From Fructilactobacillus florum DSM 22689 = JCM 16035 (GTDB lineage: Bacteria; Bacillota; Bacilli; Lactobacillales; Lactobacillaceae), in contig NZ_AYZI01000001.1 in NCBI RefSeq assembly GCF_001436645.1, positions 144,673 to 208,672 of the forward strand: DNA of 64,000 nt, read 5' to 3'. The position numbers and the translations under genes were made by a program. Positions 48,030-57,617 of the stretch are shown here, piece by piece (the first letter of the stretch is position 1; every line of letters begins with the position of its first letter). The notes under the pieces are model-generated. The model was not told the DNA's origin, searched no databases, and saw only the letters and a list, made by a program, of their open reading frames with translations.

Positions 48030-48051
48030 AATTATTTTAAAAATATTTTAA

Positions 48052-49542
48052 TTATGCTTCAATTTGGTCCAGGGTTTCTTGTAAATGCTGCATCGTTTGT
48101 TCTCGACCAATCAATTCAATTGATTCTGGCAACTCTGGTCCTTCCATTTCATGAGAAACCGCAATCCGAATCGGCATCCAAAGTTTGCGACCCCGAATCC
48201 CCGTTTCTTGTTGTACTGCTTTAATCGTTTGCAGAATTGCTGTTTTGTCAAAAATTGGTAATTTTTGAATCTTGTCACGAAAAGTGTGTAGCACAATGGG
48301 CGCAGTGTCATTTTGAATTTCAGCGAGGGTTGCTCCAGAAATTTGTTCTGGTTCGGTAAAGAAACCAGCCGCCATCTCGTTGATTTGAGCCATATAACTC
48401 ATTTGGCGTCGATAGACATCAATTAATTTTCTGGCCCATTCGATGGTAGGTGCATCTGGATCAGCGGGAAGGTTTCCTGCTTTAATCAATTGCTGGAGAG
48501 CTAAATCGACGATCACGTCTTCATCAGAGTTTTTAACGTACTGGTTGTTTATCCATTCCAGTTTCTTCCCATCAAAAGTTGCGGGTGACTTACTCAACCG
48601 TTTTTCATTGTACATTTTGATAACTTGTTTTTGGGTGAATAATTCATCTTCTCCGACTGGAGACCAGCCGAGCAGAACGATAAAATTAAACAGTGCTTCT
48701 GGTAAGTATCCAAGTTCGCGATACTGCTCAATAAACTGCAATACCGTTTCATCACGCTTACTGAGTTTTTTGCCAGTATCTGCACTCACAATCAAACTCA
48801 TGTGCCCAAACTTAGGTGACTCCCAACCAAAAGCTTCATAAATCATTAGTTGCTTTGGCGTGTTGGCAACGTGATCATCACCACGGAAAATATGACTAAT
48901 CTGCATGTTATGGTCATCAGCCACCACCGCAAAGTTATACGTTGGCATGCCATCTCGTTTCACAATAACAAAATCTCCGCCAATGGTATCAGAATCAAAA
49001 GAGACATGTCCCTTTACCATATCATCCCACTCATATGTCCGCTGCTTAGGGACACGGAATCGAATTACCGGCTTTAACCCCTTAGCTTTGGCAGCAGTAA
49101 CAGCTGCAGCCTGCTCAGCTGGAGTCATACCAGCATACTCATATTCATAATGAGGCATGACCCCACGGGCTTTTTGTTCCTCACGATCAGCTTCTAGTTC
49201 TTCTTCAGTCTTATAAGAATAGTATGCCAAATCCTCATCCAACAGTTTTTGAATCAAAGGTTGGTAGGTAGCTTGTCGCTCTGACTGCCGATACGGACCA
49301 TAATCACCACCGACATCTGGACCTTCATCCCAATCGAGACCTAACCACTTCAAATTATCTAACTGACTTTTTTCTCCATCGGCAACGTTTCGTTTGGTAT
49401 CAGTATCCTCAATCCGAATAATGAATTTTCCTTGATACCGCCGTGCAAATAAATAGTTAAAGATTGCCGTCCGAGCGTTTCCAATATGCAAATGTCCCGT
49501 AGGACTAGGCGCATACCGAACGCGAATTTTTTCATCTGCCAC
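48052..49542 (-). CDS. gltX: Glutamate--tRNA ligase
   Basis: 496 residues, class [16 protein letters not shown] holds the HIGH motif (near 10-22), and GKKLSKRDE replaces KMSKS near 255. In organisms with GatCAB this enzyme may also charge tRNA-Gln; this cannot be told from sequence here. The start is a GTG at 49542 with a weak AAGAG upstream. Confidence 0.96.
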   Translation of the reverse strand: MADEKIRVRYAPSPTGHLHIGNARTAIFNYLFARRYQGKFIIRIEDTDTKRNVADGEKSQLDNLKWLGLDWDEGPDVGGDYGPYRQSERQATYQPLIQKLLDEDLAYYSYKTEEELEADREEQKARGVMPHYEYEYAGMTPAEQAAAVTAAKAKGLKPVIRFRVPKQRTYEWDDMVKGHVSFDSDTIGGDFVIVKRDGMPTYNFAVVADDHNMQISHIFRGDDHVANTPKQLMIYEAFGWESPKFGHMSLIVSADTGKKLSKRDETVLQFIEQYRELGYLPEALFNFIVLLGWSPVGEDELFTQKQVIKMYNEKRLSKSPATFDGKKLEWINNQYVKNSDEDVIVDLALQQLIKAGNLPADPDAPTIEWARKLIDVYRRQMSYMAQINEMAAGFFTEPEQISGATLAEIQNDTAPIVLHTFRDKIQKLPIFDKTAILQTIKAVQQETGIRGRKLWMPIRIAVSHEMEGPELPESIELIGREQTMQHLQETLDQIEA

Positions 49543-49624
49543 AGTTTTCGCTCTTTTCTATCATTAAATTTAGTTTTTCAGTTCATTTTACAATTATCAG
49601 CCCTAAAAATAAAGTTAGGAACTA

Positions 49625-51007
49625 CTATTTTTTCAAGCTTAGCTGGAGGGCTTCTTTAAGGGTTGTCACTCCAACAACTTGTAGCCCCTGAGGAATTTCC
49701 ACCAGATCTAAATTATGCTTAGGGACCAGCACCCGTTTAAATCCTAATTTGGCTGCTTCTCGCAAACGCTGTTCAATTCGATCAACCCGCCGAACTTCAC
49801 CAGTCAAACCAAGTTCACCAATATAGCACTCTTTTACATCGGTACTGATATCTTCATAACTTGATGCAATACTGATTGCCATCGCTAAATCAATCGCCGG
49901 CTCATTTAGTTTAACGCCGCCCGCAGCCTTTAAATAAGCATCTTGATTCTGCAATAGCAGTCCTGCCCGCTTTTCTAAGACTGCCATAATCAATGAAACT
50001 CGATTTCGATCGACCCCGCTAGCCGTCCGCTGTGCGTTTCCAAAGACCGACGGAGTAATCAAGGCTTGCAACTCCACTAAAATTGGACGTGTGCCTTCCA
50101 TAGCTACCACGATGGCGGAACCAGTTGCATTTTTCAACCGCTCTTCCAAAAAAATCTCTGATGGGTTTTGCACTTCTTGTAAGCCGTGATCAGCCATCTC
50201 AAAAATGCCTAGTTCGTTAGTCGACCCAAATCGGTTTTTAACCGCCCGCAATAGTCGATAAGCATGGTGCTGATCTCCTTCGAAATACAGCACCGTATCA
50301 ACCATATGTTCTAACGTCTTCGGTCCGGCAATCGCTCCGCCCTTGGTCACATGCCCCACGATAAAAATTGTGATGTTATTCGTTTTAGCAATGTTCATCA
50401 AATCACTGGTTACTCCACGAACTTGTGCAACCGATCCGATCGCTGAGGTGACGGTACTTTCCTGCATTGTTTGTACGGAATCAACGATTACAACGTTTGG
50501 CTTCAGATCGGCAATTGCATCGCGAATCGCTGTCATGTCAGTTTCTGGAAAAACATACAGGTCTTCATTCTGGGGGATTTGTAAGCGATCTGCCCGCATT
50601 TTGACTTGATCAGCACTTTCTTCTCCCGTCACGTAGAGCACTCGTTTTTGCAGTTGGCTTAGTTCACCAGACACCTGCAGTAATAAGGTGGATTTCCCAA
50701 TCCCCGGGTCTCCACCAATTAAGACTAGTGAACCAGGAACAATTCCACCTCCCAATACGCGATTAAGTTCTTGAGAACCAACTGTAAACCGAGGCGCTGC
50801 TGCGGCATTAACCTGATCAATTAACTGGGGTTGAACCTGCTTACCAGAAAAATTAACCCGAGTTGGATTAACTGCACCTGTATTTTCCTTGGCAATCGTT
50901 TCTTCTACAAACGTATTCCATTCACCACAGTTGGGACACCGTCCCAAATAAGTCGGTGACATGTAGCCGCAATTACTACAACTAAATTGTGTTTTTGCCT
51001 TACTCAT
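49625..51007 (-). CDS. radA: DNA repair protein RadA
   Basis: 460 residues. Zinc finger cysteines at 10, 13, 24 and 27, RecA-like ATPase with Walker [11 protein letters not shown], the RadA-specific KNRFG, and a C-terminal Lon-like domain. It promotes branch migration in recombination. In streptococci it extends D-loops during transformation. It is 13 bases after dut; no disA follows. Confidence 0.96.
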   Translation of the reverse strand: MSKAKTQFSCSNCGYMSPTYLGRCPNCGEWNTFVEETIAKENTGAVNPTRVNFSGKQVQPQLIDQVNAAAAPRFTVGSQELNRVLGGGIVPGSLVLIGGDPGIGKSTLLLQVSGELSQLQKRVLYVTGEESADQVKMRADRLQIPQNEDLYVFPETDMTAIRDAIADLKPNVVIVDSVQTMQESTVTSAIGSVAQVRGVTSDLMNIAKTNNITIFIVGHVTKGGAIAGPKTLEHMVDTVLYFEGDQHHAYRLLRAVKNRFGSTNELGIFEMADHGLQEVQNPSEIFLEERLKNATGSAIVVAMEGTRPILVELQALITPSVFGNAQRTASGVDRNRVSLIMAVLEKRAGLLLQNQDAYLKAAGGVKLNEPAIDLAMAISIASSYEDISTDVKECYIGELGLTGEVRRVDRIEQRLREAAKLGFKRVLVPKHNLDLVEIPQGLQVVGVTTLKEALQLSLKK

Positions 51008-51020
51008 CTAAGCTCCTAAC

Positions 51021-51557
51021 TTACTTGCCAGAGGAACCAAACCCACCTTGTCGCTTCTTAGTCGGAAATTTTTCTTGATCTGCTCGCAAATACGGCATAA
51101 AAATTCCCTGGGCAATGCGTTCTCCCTTTTTAATTTTTCGATCAGTTAAACCCACGTTGACCATTTGAACAAAAATTTCACCCTCATTTTTTTCATTATT
51201 ATAGTAATCCGCATCAATTATTCCAATCCCATTAGGAATGACTAACGACCGTTTTAACGGGTTGCTGGAACGATTGGCGACCACTAACACCTCATCTGGC
51301 TGCATATAAGCTTTAATCCCCGTAGGAATCAAAACTGGTTTTAGAATTTTTTGAGCGTTTTCAAGCTGCTCTTCGTCTAATGCACGAGCTTGGGCCAGTA
51401 ATCGGATTGCTCGAAAAAAGCCGCGCTTCCAAATGGAAGGTAGTGTCATGTCAACTGAACTTGCCAAGTCGTAGCCAGCTGCTTGCTGGGTAGCTCGTTG
51501 GGGTAGTTCTAAATCCAAGGGAAGCGCCTTGGTAACAATTTCAAACCCACGTTTCAC
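51021..51557 (-). CDS. dut: Deoxyuridine 5'-triphosphate nucleotidohydrolase
   Basis: Hydrolyses dUTP to dUMP, keeping uracil out of DNA. 178 residues. Motif 1 AAGYDLASS, motif 3 around NGIGIIDADYYNNE, and the C-terminal GGFGSSGK arm. An insertion of about 35 residues after motif 1 (WKRGFFRAIRLLAQAR...) makes it longer than the E. coli type; this seems typical of lactobacilli and streptococci. GTG start with AAGGAGG upstream. Confidence 0.93.
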   Translation of the reverse strand: MKRGFEIVTKALPLDLELPQRATQQAAGYDLASSVDMTLPSIWKRGFFRAIRLLAQARALDEEQLENAQKILKPVLIPTGIKAYMQPDEVLVVANRSSNPLKRSLVIPNGIGIIDADYYNNEKNEGEIFVQMVNVGLTDRKIKKGERIAQGIFMPYLRADQEKFPTKKRQGGFGSSGK

Positions 51558-51627
51558 GATTAAATCCCTCCTTTTTCAACAATTTGATATTGCCATTTTA
51601 CCAGTATTTGCCATCGATTAACACGAC

Positions 51628-51656
51628 TTGACAAACTACGAAAATCCAGCCAAAAT
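51628..51656 (+). promoter_or_regulatory. Promoter of rpiA-pepC
   Basis: A perfect -35 TTGACA, 17 bases, CAAAAT. The ATG of rpiA follows about 47 bases later. Confidence 0.65.
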
Positions 51657-51702
51657 TAACTTCTGTAGATTATTAATCATTTATCATTGAAGGGAAACAT
51701 CG

Positions 51703-52389
51703 ATGGACAGCGAAACCATACAAAAACAAAAGGCCGAAGTTGCACAAGCCGCCGTCAAATATATCCAAAACGACATGGTAATTGGAATTGGTAGTGGTTC
51801 AACCATGTGGTACCTAATTGAAGAACTCGGCAAACGGGTGCAAGCCGGACTCCGAATTACGGGAGTGCCCACCTCGATTGCCACCAAAGCGCATGCTGAA
51901 AAACTTCATATCCCCTTAAAAACCCTTGATGAGATTGATCAAATTGACCTCACAATTGATGGTGCCGATCAAATTGATGATCACTATCAGGGAATTAAGG
52001 GCGGGGGAGCGTCCCACTTAATGGAGAAAATTGTCGCAACTAATTCCAAACGAAACATGTGGATTGTTGACGAAAGCAAACTAGTCCCCACCTTAACCTA
52101 TCCTGTTCCACTTGAAGTCATCCCCTACGGTAGTCGCCAGCTGGAAAAACGGCTGCAAGCCCTAGGTCTCCATGCTAAAATCAGAAAAACAACTGATCAG
52201 CAATTTGTTACTACCGACTCTGCCAACTATATCATTGACTTATCTATAACTGCCGTTCCTAATCCAGCAGCCTTAGCCGACCAGCTCAATCAACTAGTTG
52301 GCATTGTTGAACACGGACTTTTCTTAGATATGGTCAATACCATTATTGTGCAACATGAAGACGGTCCGCAGATCATCAACGTTCGTTAG
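51703..52389 (+). CDS. rpiA: Ribose-5-phosphate isomerase A
   Basis: Interconverts ribose-5-phosphate and ribulose-5-phosphate. 228 residues. Typical GIGSGSTMWYLIEEL near 26, DLTIDGADQID near 83, and KGGGASHLMEKI near 97. AAGGGA precedes the ATG. pepC follows after 17 bases on the same strand. Confidence 0.97.
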   Translation: MDSETIQKQKAEVAQAAVKYIQNDMVIGIGSGSTMWYLIEELGKRVQAGLRITGVPTSIATKAHAEKLHIPLKTLDEIDQIDLTIDGADQIDDHYQGIKGGGASHLMEKIVATNSKRNMWIVDESKLVPTLTYPVPLEVIPYGSRQLEKRLQALGLHAKIRKTTDQQFVTTDSANYIIDLSITAVPNPAALADQLNQLVGIVEHGLFLDMVNTIIVQHEDGPQIINVR

Positions 52390-52406
52390 TTCAGGAGGAA
52401 ATATCT

Positions 52407-53741
52407 ATGAAGAAAGCAATTAAACCCGACCAAATTAAGCAGTATGCCCAAAAGCTTCGTCAGGATCCCACAGCGAACCTCGTGCGCCGAGCTGTTTCCC
52501 AAAATGGCATCTTAAAAAGTGCGGTAGAGCAGCGCCGAAAACCCGCCCTGACTCCTGTTTTTTCAATTGATGTGACTAATCAAAGCGTTTCTGATCAAAA
52601 ACGCAGTGGGCGTTGCTGGCTATTTGCTGCACTAAATACGATGCGGAGCCAAATTGAAAACCAATTTAATGTGTCAAAAGACTTCGAACTTTCTCAAGTA
52701 TTTGTATTCTTCTGGGATAAATTTGAAAAAGCAAATTATTTCTTAAATAACGTGCTTGCGACTGCTGATCGACCACTGACTGATCGCAAAGTCAACTTTC
52801 TTTTGCAACAACCACAACAAGATGGTGGTCAGTGGGATATGTTATGTGCTCTCGTTGAAAAGTATGGCATTGTTCCCAAAGATGCCATGCCAGAAACTGC
52901 TAACAGCGCTAATTCCAGCGAAATTAACCGAACGCTCAATACCAAGTTGCGCCACGATGCTGTTATTTTAAGAAAGATGCAGGCAGCTAATGCCACTGCT
53001 TCAGAAATTGCACATCAACAAGAAAGTATGTTGGCCGAAGTTTATCGTATGCTGGTTCTAGCATTTGGCGAGCCGGTCGAAAGCTTTGATTTTGAATATC
53101 GTGATCAACAAAATCATTACCAGATTGATCGTCATCTGACTCCCAAAACTTTCTTTAAAAAGTATATTAACCTTGATTTAGAGGATTATCTTTCAATTAT
53201 TAATTCACCAACCGCCGACAAACCATTTGAAAAAACTTACACGGTTGAGTTATTAGGTAACGTCGTCGGTGGTCGTCCCGTTAAACATTTCAACCTCAGT
53301 ATCGAACGACTCAAAGAACTTACCATCAAACAACTCCAAGCTAATGAAACGGTCTGGTTTGGCAGTGACGTTACTCAAGCATCTGATCGACAAGCCGGAC
53401 TGTTGGATCCCGAACTATACCAGGTTGACGAACTAATGGGGACAAATCTCTCGCTCTCAAAGGCAGAACGATTAGATTACGGCGAAAGTGTTATGGATCA
53501 TGCCATGGTAATTACTGGGGTTGACCTGGTCGATGGTCAACCCACCAAGTGGAAAATCGAAAACAGTTGGGGTCCCAAAGTTGGAACCAAGGGCTACTTC
53601 GTAATGAGCGATCAGTGGTTCGAGCAATTTGTTTACCAAGTTGTAATTAACAAAAAATATTTAAGTGCTACCGAACAAGCTGCTCAGCAGCAAGAACCAA
53701 CGGTGCTTGCCCCTTGGGATCCAATGGGAACGCTCGCTTAA
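52407..53741 (+). CDS. pepC: Aminopeptidase C (bleomycin hydrolase family)
   Basis: 444-residue cytosolic cysteine peptidase (C1B). Catalytic cysteine C70 in SGRCWLFAALN, histidine in MDHAMVITGVD and asparagine in IENSWGPK. It trims N-terminal residues from peptides taken up from milk or plant protein. The C-terminal tail (WDPMGTLA) projects into the active site in this family. AGGAGG precedes the ATG. Confidence 0.96.
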   Translation: MKKAIKPDQIKQYAQKLRQDPTANLVRRAVSQNGILKSAVEQRRKPALTPVFSIDVTNQSVSDQKRSGRCWLFAALNTMRSQIENQFNVSKDFELSQVFVFFWDKFEKANYFLNNVLATADRPLTDRKVNFLLQQPQQDGGQWDMLCALVEKYGIVPKDAMPETANSANSSEINRTLNTKLRHDAVILRKMQAANATASEIAHQQESMLAEVYRMLVLAFGEPVESFDFEYRDQQNHYQIDRHLTPKTFFKKYINLDLEDYLSIINSPTADKPFEKTYTVELLGNVVGGRPVKHFNLSIERLKELTIKQLQANETVWFGSDVTQASDRQAGLLDPELYQVDELMGTNLSLSKAERLDYGESVMDHAMVITGVDLVDGQPTKWKIENSWGPKVGTKGYFVMSDQWFEQFVYQVVINKKYLSATEQAAQQQEPTVLAPWDPMGTLA

Positions 53742-53799
53742 CTAACGCTATCAGTTTTTAAGCAATTTTTCGCAAATTAAATTAAGGTTAACCGCAATC

Positions 53800-53847
53800 A
53801 GGCGGCTGCTTACTGACATTACGTCGATAAGTAGTCGCCTGTTTTTT
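53800..53847 (+). terminator. Terminator of pepC
   Basis: A 13-base stem (two G-U pairs) between 53800-53812 and 53828-53840, then six T. Confidence 0.88.
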
Positions 53848-53855
53848 GAAGTCAT

Positions 53856-53891
53856 AAAAAACCGCAAAGTTAGCCATTTAACTTTGCGGTT
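53856..53891 (-). terminator. Terminator of the phosphoglycerate mutase gene
   Basis: A 13-base stem AACCGCAAAGTTA/TAACTTTGCGGTT, loop of 6, five T on the minus strand. Confidence 0.9.
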
Positions 53892-53929
53892 CCGTTGACA
53901 AACTAACCATCCTAATGGCATTGCTACCT

Positions 53930-54601
53930 TTATGATAATACCTGTTTATCTAGAATTTGGAGCTGAGGATCAAAAGTATACACGATTGGCACTGCATTCA
54001 ACACTTCAACTCCATCAATCCCGCAATCACTAATTTCCTCAATCCATTTTACTAAGGCCCGTAATGAGCTCCCATGGGCCACCACTAATTGATCCTGACC
54101 TGCACGTAACCGTGGGGCTAATTGATCCTGCCAATAAGGTAGTAGTCGATCTGACGCCATTTTTAAACTTTCAGCCCGGGGTTCGCGAATGCCTGCCATC
54201 TGATAACGTCGCAATCGAGGAACCTGATCCAACTGCGGTGGCACCGCCGCATAACTTCTTCGCCACTGTTGAAACTGCCAATCGCCAACCGCTTGACGCA
54301 CCGTTGCTTTTTTTTGCCCCCGTAATGCTCCATAGTGGCGTTCATTTAGGCGCCAAGTCTTGTATTGCGGAATCTCAAGTTGGTGGATAGCTTCCAAAAT
54401 TAGATTCTCAGATTCAATCGCCCGTTTTAAATAGGAAGTATGTGCTGCTTTAAACTGGATTTGTAACCGTCCCAATTTTTGCCCAGCAGTAAAGGCCGCT
54501 GCCCGCCCCCGTTCAGTCAGAGCAACGTCACTCCACCCCGTAAAGGTCTTCGTATAATTAGCCGTACTCTCACCATGCCGCACTAGAACTAACCGACTCA
54601 T
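53930..54601 (-). CDS. 2,3-bisphosphoglycerate-dependent phosphoglycerate mutase-like protein
   Basis: 223 residues, histidine phosphatase superfamily. LVRHGEST (phospho-histidine H9), [28 protein letters not shown] and the second histidine in [13 protein letters not shown] are all seen. The last block reads HGSS where GpmA has HGNS, and the middle section is diverged. It may be a paralogue of the main glycolytic mutase. Divergent from the LCP gene. Confidence 0.85.
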   Translation of the reverse strand: MSRLVLVRHGESTANYTKTFTGWSDVALTERGRAAAFTAGQKLGRLQIQFKAAHTSYLKRAIESENLILEAIHQLEIPQYKTWRLNERHYGALRGQKKATVRQAVGDWQFQQWRRSYAAVPPQLDQVPRLRRYQMAGIREPRAESLKMASDRLLPYWQDQLAPRLRAGQDQLVVAHGSSLRALVKWIEEISDCGIDGVEVLNAVPIVYTFDPQLQILDKQVLS

Positions 54602-54761
54602 GATCCGTTCACTCCCTTCAATCCCATTAATTTTAGCATATCTTCGAGCATTTTTTTTAAAAGCAATTTGTTAAGATAAAGTTAAGTTAAAGGCTTTAGT
54701 GCCAACGTTTCTAGGAATAGTTTATAATGGTAAATAGACTAATTAAGAATGAGGTTAAATA

Positions 54762-55910
54762 ATGGAAAATCAGGAGCATCCAAAGCAAAGTAACCGTCGA
54801 ACTGGTCAAAATCATTTCATCAAAAATAATCATGATGACCAATCAAATCCATCTAAAACATCTTCCCCAAATGAGCGCGAACATCATCCGCTGGCTTGGA
54901 CGATCATGGCCGTCATGTTACTGCTTTCAGTTTGTGGCGTGGGCTTTGCGTACAGCCAATACAATAACGCACAATCGTCCTTTAATGATTCTTACATGGC
55001 CGGAGGTAAAGATTCTAGAGACGTTAACTCCATCTTGAAAAATAAAAAGCCTTTTTCCATTCTCTTGATGGGGACCGATACCGGTGAGCTTGGTCGTCAC
55101 GATAAAGGTCGAACTGATTCGATGATTCTCGCAACGGTTAATCCAAAAACCAACAAGACTTATTTCACTAGTATTCCTAGAGATACTAAAGTCGTTGTTC
55201 CAGGTGACTCACAACCTTATGAGAAAATTAATGCTGCTTATACAATTGGAGGACCTAGCAGCGCAACAGAAGTCGTTCATAAACTATTAAACGTTCCCGT
55301 TGATTTCTATGCCGTGGTTAACATGAAAGGCATCAAACAGATGGTGTCTGCCGTTGGCGGTGTTGATATTACTCCTAATCTAACTTTCCAATATGAAGGA
55401 ATTAGTGTTAAAAAAGGAAAAACCGTTCACATGGACGGGCAAACTGCCTTACAATACACGCGTATGCGGCACGAAGACCCCTTAGGTGACTATGGACGCC
55501 AAATCAGACAACGACAAGTTTTACAAGCCGTTTTGAAAAAAGGACTCGCAATTTCTTCTGCACCACGTTATAGCGAAATTCTCAAGTCCATGAGCAAAAA
55601 TCTCAAAACTGATTTAACGTTTAATGACATGATGACGGTTGGCTTTAATTATCGAGATGCCACCAAACACGTTGTTGAAAACGCCCTTCAGTGTGACAAC
55701 GCAACTGTCGATGGTATTAGTTATCAAGTTGCTCCTGACCATGAACTCCTGCGAGTTTCTAACTACGTCAGAAGTTCGTTGAATCTCCCCACCGCTGACA
55801 AATTAACTGAGCAGCAACGGGCGATCAATTCCAACGAGGAAGCCTCCGCTGGAGACAGTCTTTTCACCAATGGCGAATCAGTTACCAAAAATCAGGAACT
55901 AGTCAAATAA
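54762..55910 (+). CDS. LytR-CpsA-Psr (LCP) family cell wall glycopolymer ligase
   Basis: 382 residues. Cytoplasmic N-tail (1-44), one membrane helix (about 45-65), then an extracellular LCP domain (about 100-255) with KGRTDSMILATVNP, SIPRDTKV and YTRMRHEDPLGDYGRQIRQRQ. The arginines bind the pyrophosphate of lipid-linked polymers. It attaches teichoic acids or capsule to peptidoglycan. A -10 TATAAT lies at 54723-54728. Confidence 0.93.
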   Translation: MENQEHPKQSNRRTGQNHFIKNNHDDQSNPSKTSSPNEREHHPLAWTIMAVMLLLSVCGVGFAYSQYNNAQSSFNDSYMAGGKDSRDVNSILKNKKPFSILLMGTDTGELGRHDKGRTDSMILATVNPKTNKTYFTSIPRDTKVVVPGDSQPYEKINAAYTIGGPSSATEVVHKLLNVPVDFYAVVNMKGIKQMVSAVGGVDITPNLTFQYEGISVKKGKTVHMDGQTALQYTRMRHEDPLGDYGRQIRQRQVLQAVLKKGLAISSAPRYSEILKSMSKNLKTDLTFNDMMTVGFNYRDATKHVVENALQCDNATVDGISYQVAPDHELLRVSNYVRSSLNLPTADKLTEQQRAINSNEEASAGDSLFTNGESVTKNQELVK

Positions 55911-55920
55911 TTTAGCAATT

Positions 55921-55964
55921 AAAACCCCTGTTAAGTAGATAAAATTCTACCTAGCAGGGGTTTT
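55921..55964 (+). terminator. Terminator of the LCP gene
   Basis: AAAACCCCTG.../...CAGGGGTTTT long stem with inner GTAGA/TCTAC pairing, T-run after. It follows the stop codon by 10 bases. Confidence 0.92.
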
Positions 55965-56000
55965 AGTTTGCTAACAGCTCCATAGTCGCCAGTAGTTATC

Positions 56001-56030
56001 AAAAAAAAGAGATGTCAGCAGACATCCCTC
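56001..56030 (-). terminator. Terminator of tRNA-Leu
   Basis: A 9-base stem AGGGATGTC/GACATCTCT, loop TGCT, then a run of T on the minus strand. Confidence 0.85.
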
Positions 56031-56081
56031 GAATCTAACTATTCAATCGCTGTAACTAAAAATTACTAAGCTATTTTTTAA

Positions 56082-56167
56082 TGCGGCCAAGAAGACTCGA
56101 ACTTCCACCGAGAATAATCCCGACAAGATCCTTAATCTTGCGCGTCTGCCAATTCCGCCATGGCCGC
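56082..56167 (-). tRNA. tRNA-Leu (anticodon AAG)
   Basis: 86 bases, class II with a long variable arm. Acceptor GCGGCCA/TGGCCGC, discriminator A, no encoded CCA. Anticodon stem CAAGA/TCTTG encloses TTAAGGA, so positions 34-36 are AAG with G37, reading CUN leucine codons once A34 is made inosine. The promoter is just upstream, at the end of sprT. Confidence 0.93.
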
Positions 56168-56182
56168 AAATCAACATTTATA

Positions 56183-56211
56183 ACTATATCAGTCTTTTGG
56201 CAAAAACACAA
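56183..56211 (-). promoter_or_regulatory. Promoter of tRNA-Leu
   Basis: On the minus strand TTGTGT, 17 bases, TATAGT, about 16 bases before the tRNA. Confidence 0.65.
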
Positions 56212-56213
56212 GG

Positions 56214-56657
56214 TTAAAATTTTGCTGCTGGCAGCAGAACTAACCTTCCCCGACAGCGACTACAAACATATTTTGTAACGTTTAACCGTCGTTGGCGATT
56301 ATACTGTCGACCACAATCAGAACATTGGTAGCAATACCGATAATTTTTAGTTAAACGAGGAGCGTAGCGACTCCCTCCAACCTGCTGCAACAGGTGTTTA
56401 AATTCCGGTGTATTGTGTTTTCCAGAATAACCGGCCAGATGCAAATGATAGTGAACCAGTTCATGCTTAATAATCCCAGTTAAATTGGGGATTGAATCGG
56501 CCATTTTAGGGTTAATATCGATATCGTGACTGCGTAAATGATAACGACCACCAGTCGTTTGTAACCGCTGATTAAAGTATGCGCGATGTTGAAACGGCTT
56601 ATTAAAAAATGTGTAAGAAATTTTTTCTACTAACTGTTGCAATTCTAGATTACTCAT
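56214..56657 (-). CDS. SprT-like zinc protein
   Basis: 147 residues. The HExxH metal site is in IIKHELVHYHLHLAGYSG (near 65). The C-terminal zinc ribbon has CYQCSDCG and CSRCRG. SprT/Spartan relatives in eukaryotes degrade DNA-protein crosslinks; in Bacilli the role is untested. Family naming is firm, function is not. Alone between tRNA-Leu and nadE. Confidence 0.88.
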   Translation of the reverse strand: MSNLELQQLVEKISYTFFNKPFQHRAYFNQRLQTTGGRYHLRSHDIDINPKMADSIPNLTGIIKHELVHYHLHLAGYSGKHNTPEFKHLLQQVGGSRYAPRLTKNYRYCYQCSDCGRQYNRQRRLNVTKYVCSRCRGRLVLLPAAKF

Positions 56658-56742
56658 GGTTAGTTCCTCCCGCCGAACTTGGCATCCGTTACTCCGACCA
56701 TCGCTACTAGTTAGAATACGTAACCTCCCAAGAACGCTAACA

Positions 56743-56765
56743 AAAAAACCTCGGTTTCCGAGATT
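56743..56765 (-). terminator. Terminator of pncB-nadE
   Basis: Stem AAAATCTCGG/CCGAGGTTTT (one G-U pair), T-run on the minus strand, touching the nadE stop codon. Confidence 0.85.
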
Positions 56766-57608
56766 TTAGCGGGTTTTCCAAAAGGTATCAAAAACAGTAA
56801 CCGGTGCGTGGCGTTTGTGTGCCGTCCTTTGGTAAAGATTTTCAATGATTGCGGCCGGGCGCTCTGCAATGTCATGTCCCTCTAAGAAATCATCAATTTC
56901 TTGATAAGTTACCCCCAGTGCTGCTTCGTCGGGAAGCGCTGGACGCTGATCTTCTAAATCTGCCGTCGGAATCTTTTTATACAACCGTTCAGGAGCCGCA
57001 AGCATTTGCAACAGCTCTTTTCCCTGGCGCTTATCCAACCGCCATAACGGAGTTAAATCGCAGGCTCCATCACCAAATTTGGTATAAAAGCCTGTCACTG
57101 CTTCGGCTGCATGATCGGTTCCAAGAACCAGTCCACGCTGCGCTCCTGCAATCGCATACTGAGCGATCATCCGCTGGCGAGCCTTGATATTTCCTTTATT
57201 AAAATCAGAAACGGTTGCCCCGCTGGCTGTGACCGCTGCAACAGCAGCATCAGTGGCTGGCTTAATATCTATCCGAACCACTTGATCCGCTCCAATATAT
57301 TCAATGGCTGCCATCGCATCCGATTCGTCCGCCTGTTCTCCATATGGCAACCGCACTGCAATAAATTGATAGGCTGTCGAGTGAGTTTCTTGCCGTAGTT
57401 CATTCATTGCCAGCTGAGCTAATTTCCCTGTTAAGGTCGAATCCTGCCCGCCAGAAATTCCCAAAACTGTCGTCTGCATTCCAGTTGCTTTGACATATTC
57501 CTTAATAAAGTCAATGCTTCGCCGTAACTCAGCCTGTGGGTCAATCTTTGGCTGAACTCGGAGCGCCGCAATAATTTTTTCTTGCTGTTGTCGTTGTGCT
57601 AGTTGCAA
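56766..57608 (-). CDS. nadE: NH3-dependent NAD+ synthetase
   Basis: Last step of NAD+ synthesis: amidates nicotinate adenine dinucleotide. 280 residues. ATP-pyrophosphatase loop SGGQDS at 52-57, [20 protein letters not shown], and [15 protein letters not shown]. It lacks the glutaminase domain, so it uses ammonia. The likely start is the TTG at 57608, 7 bases after AGGTG; the GTG at 57617 is part of that site. It follows pncB closely. Confidence 0.93.
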   Translation of the reverse strand: MQLAQRQQQEKIIAALRVQPKIDPQAELRRSIDFIKEYVKATGMQTTVLGISGGQDSTLTGKLAQLAMNELRQETHSTAYQFIAVRLPYGEQADESDAMAAIEYIGADQVVRIDIKPATDAAVAAVTASGATVSDFNKGNIKARQRMIAQYAIAGAQRGLVLGTDHAAEAVTGFYTKFGDGACDLTPLWRLDKRQGKELLQMLAAPERLYKKIPTADLEDQRPALPDEAALGVTYQEIDDFLEGHDIAERPAAIIENLYQRTAHKRHAPVTVFDTFWKTR

Positions 57609-57617
57609 AATTATCAC

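Noticed and set aside
47948..48051. T-box leader for cysS
   Set aside because: The gap is 104 bases, part of it the gltX terminator, and no T-box sequence was seen.
48443..49150. Plus-strand open frames opposite gltX
   Set aside because: Shadow frames of gltX without start signals or recognisable products.
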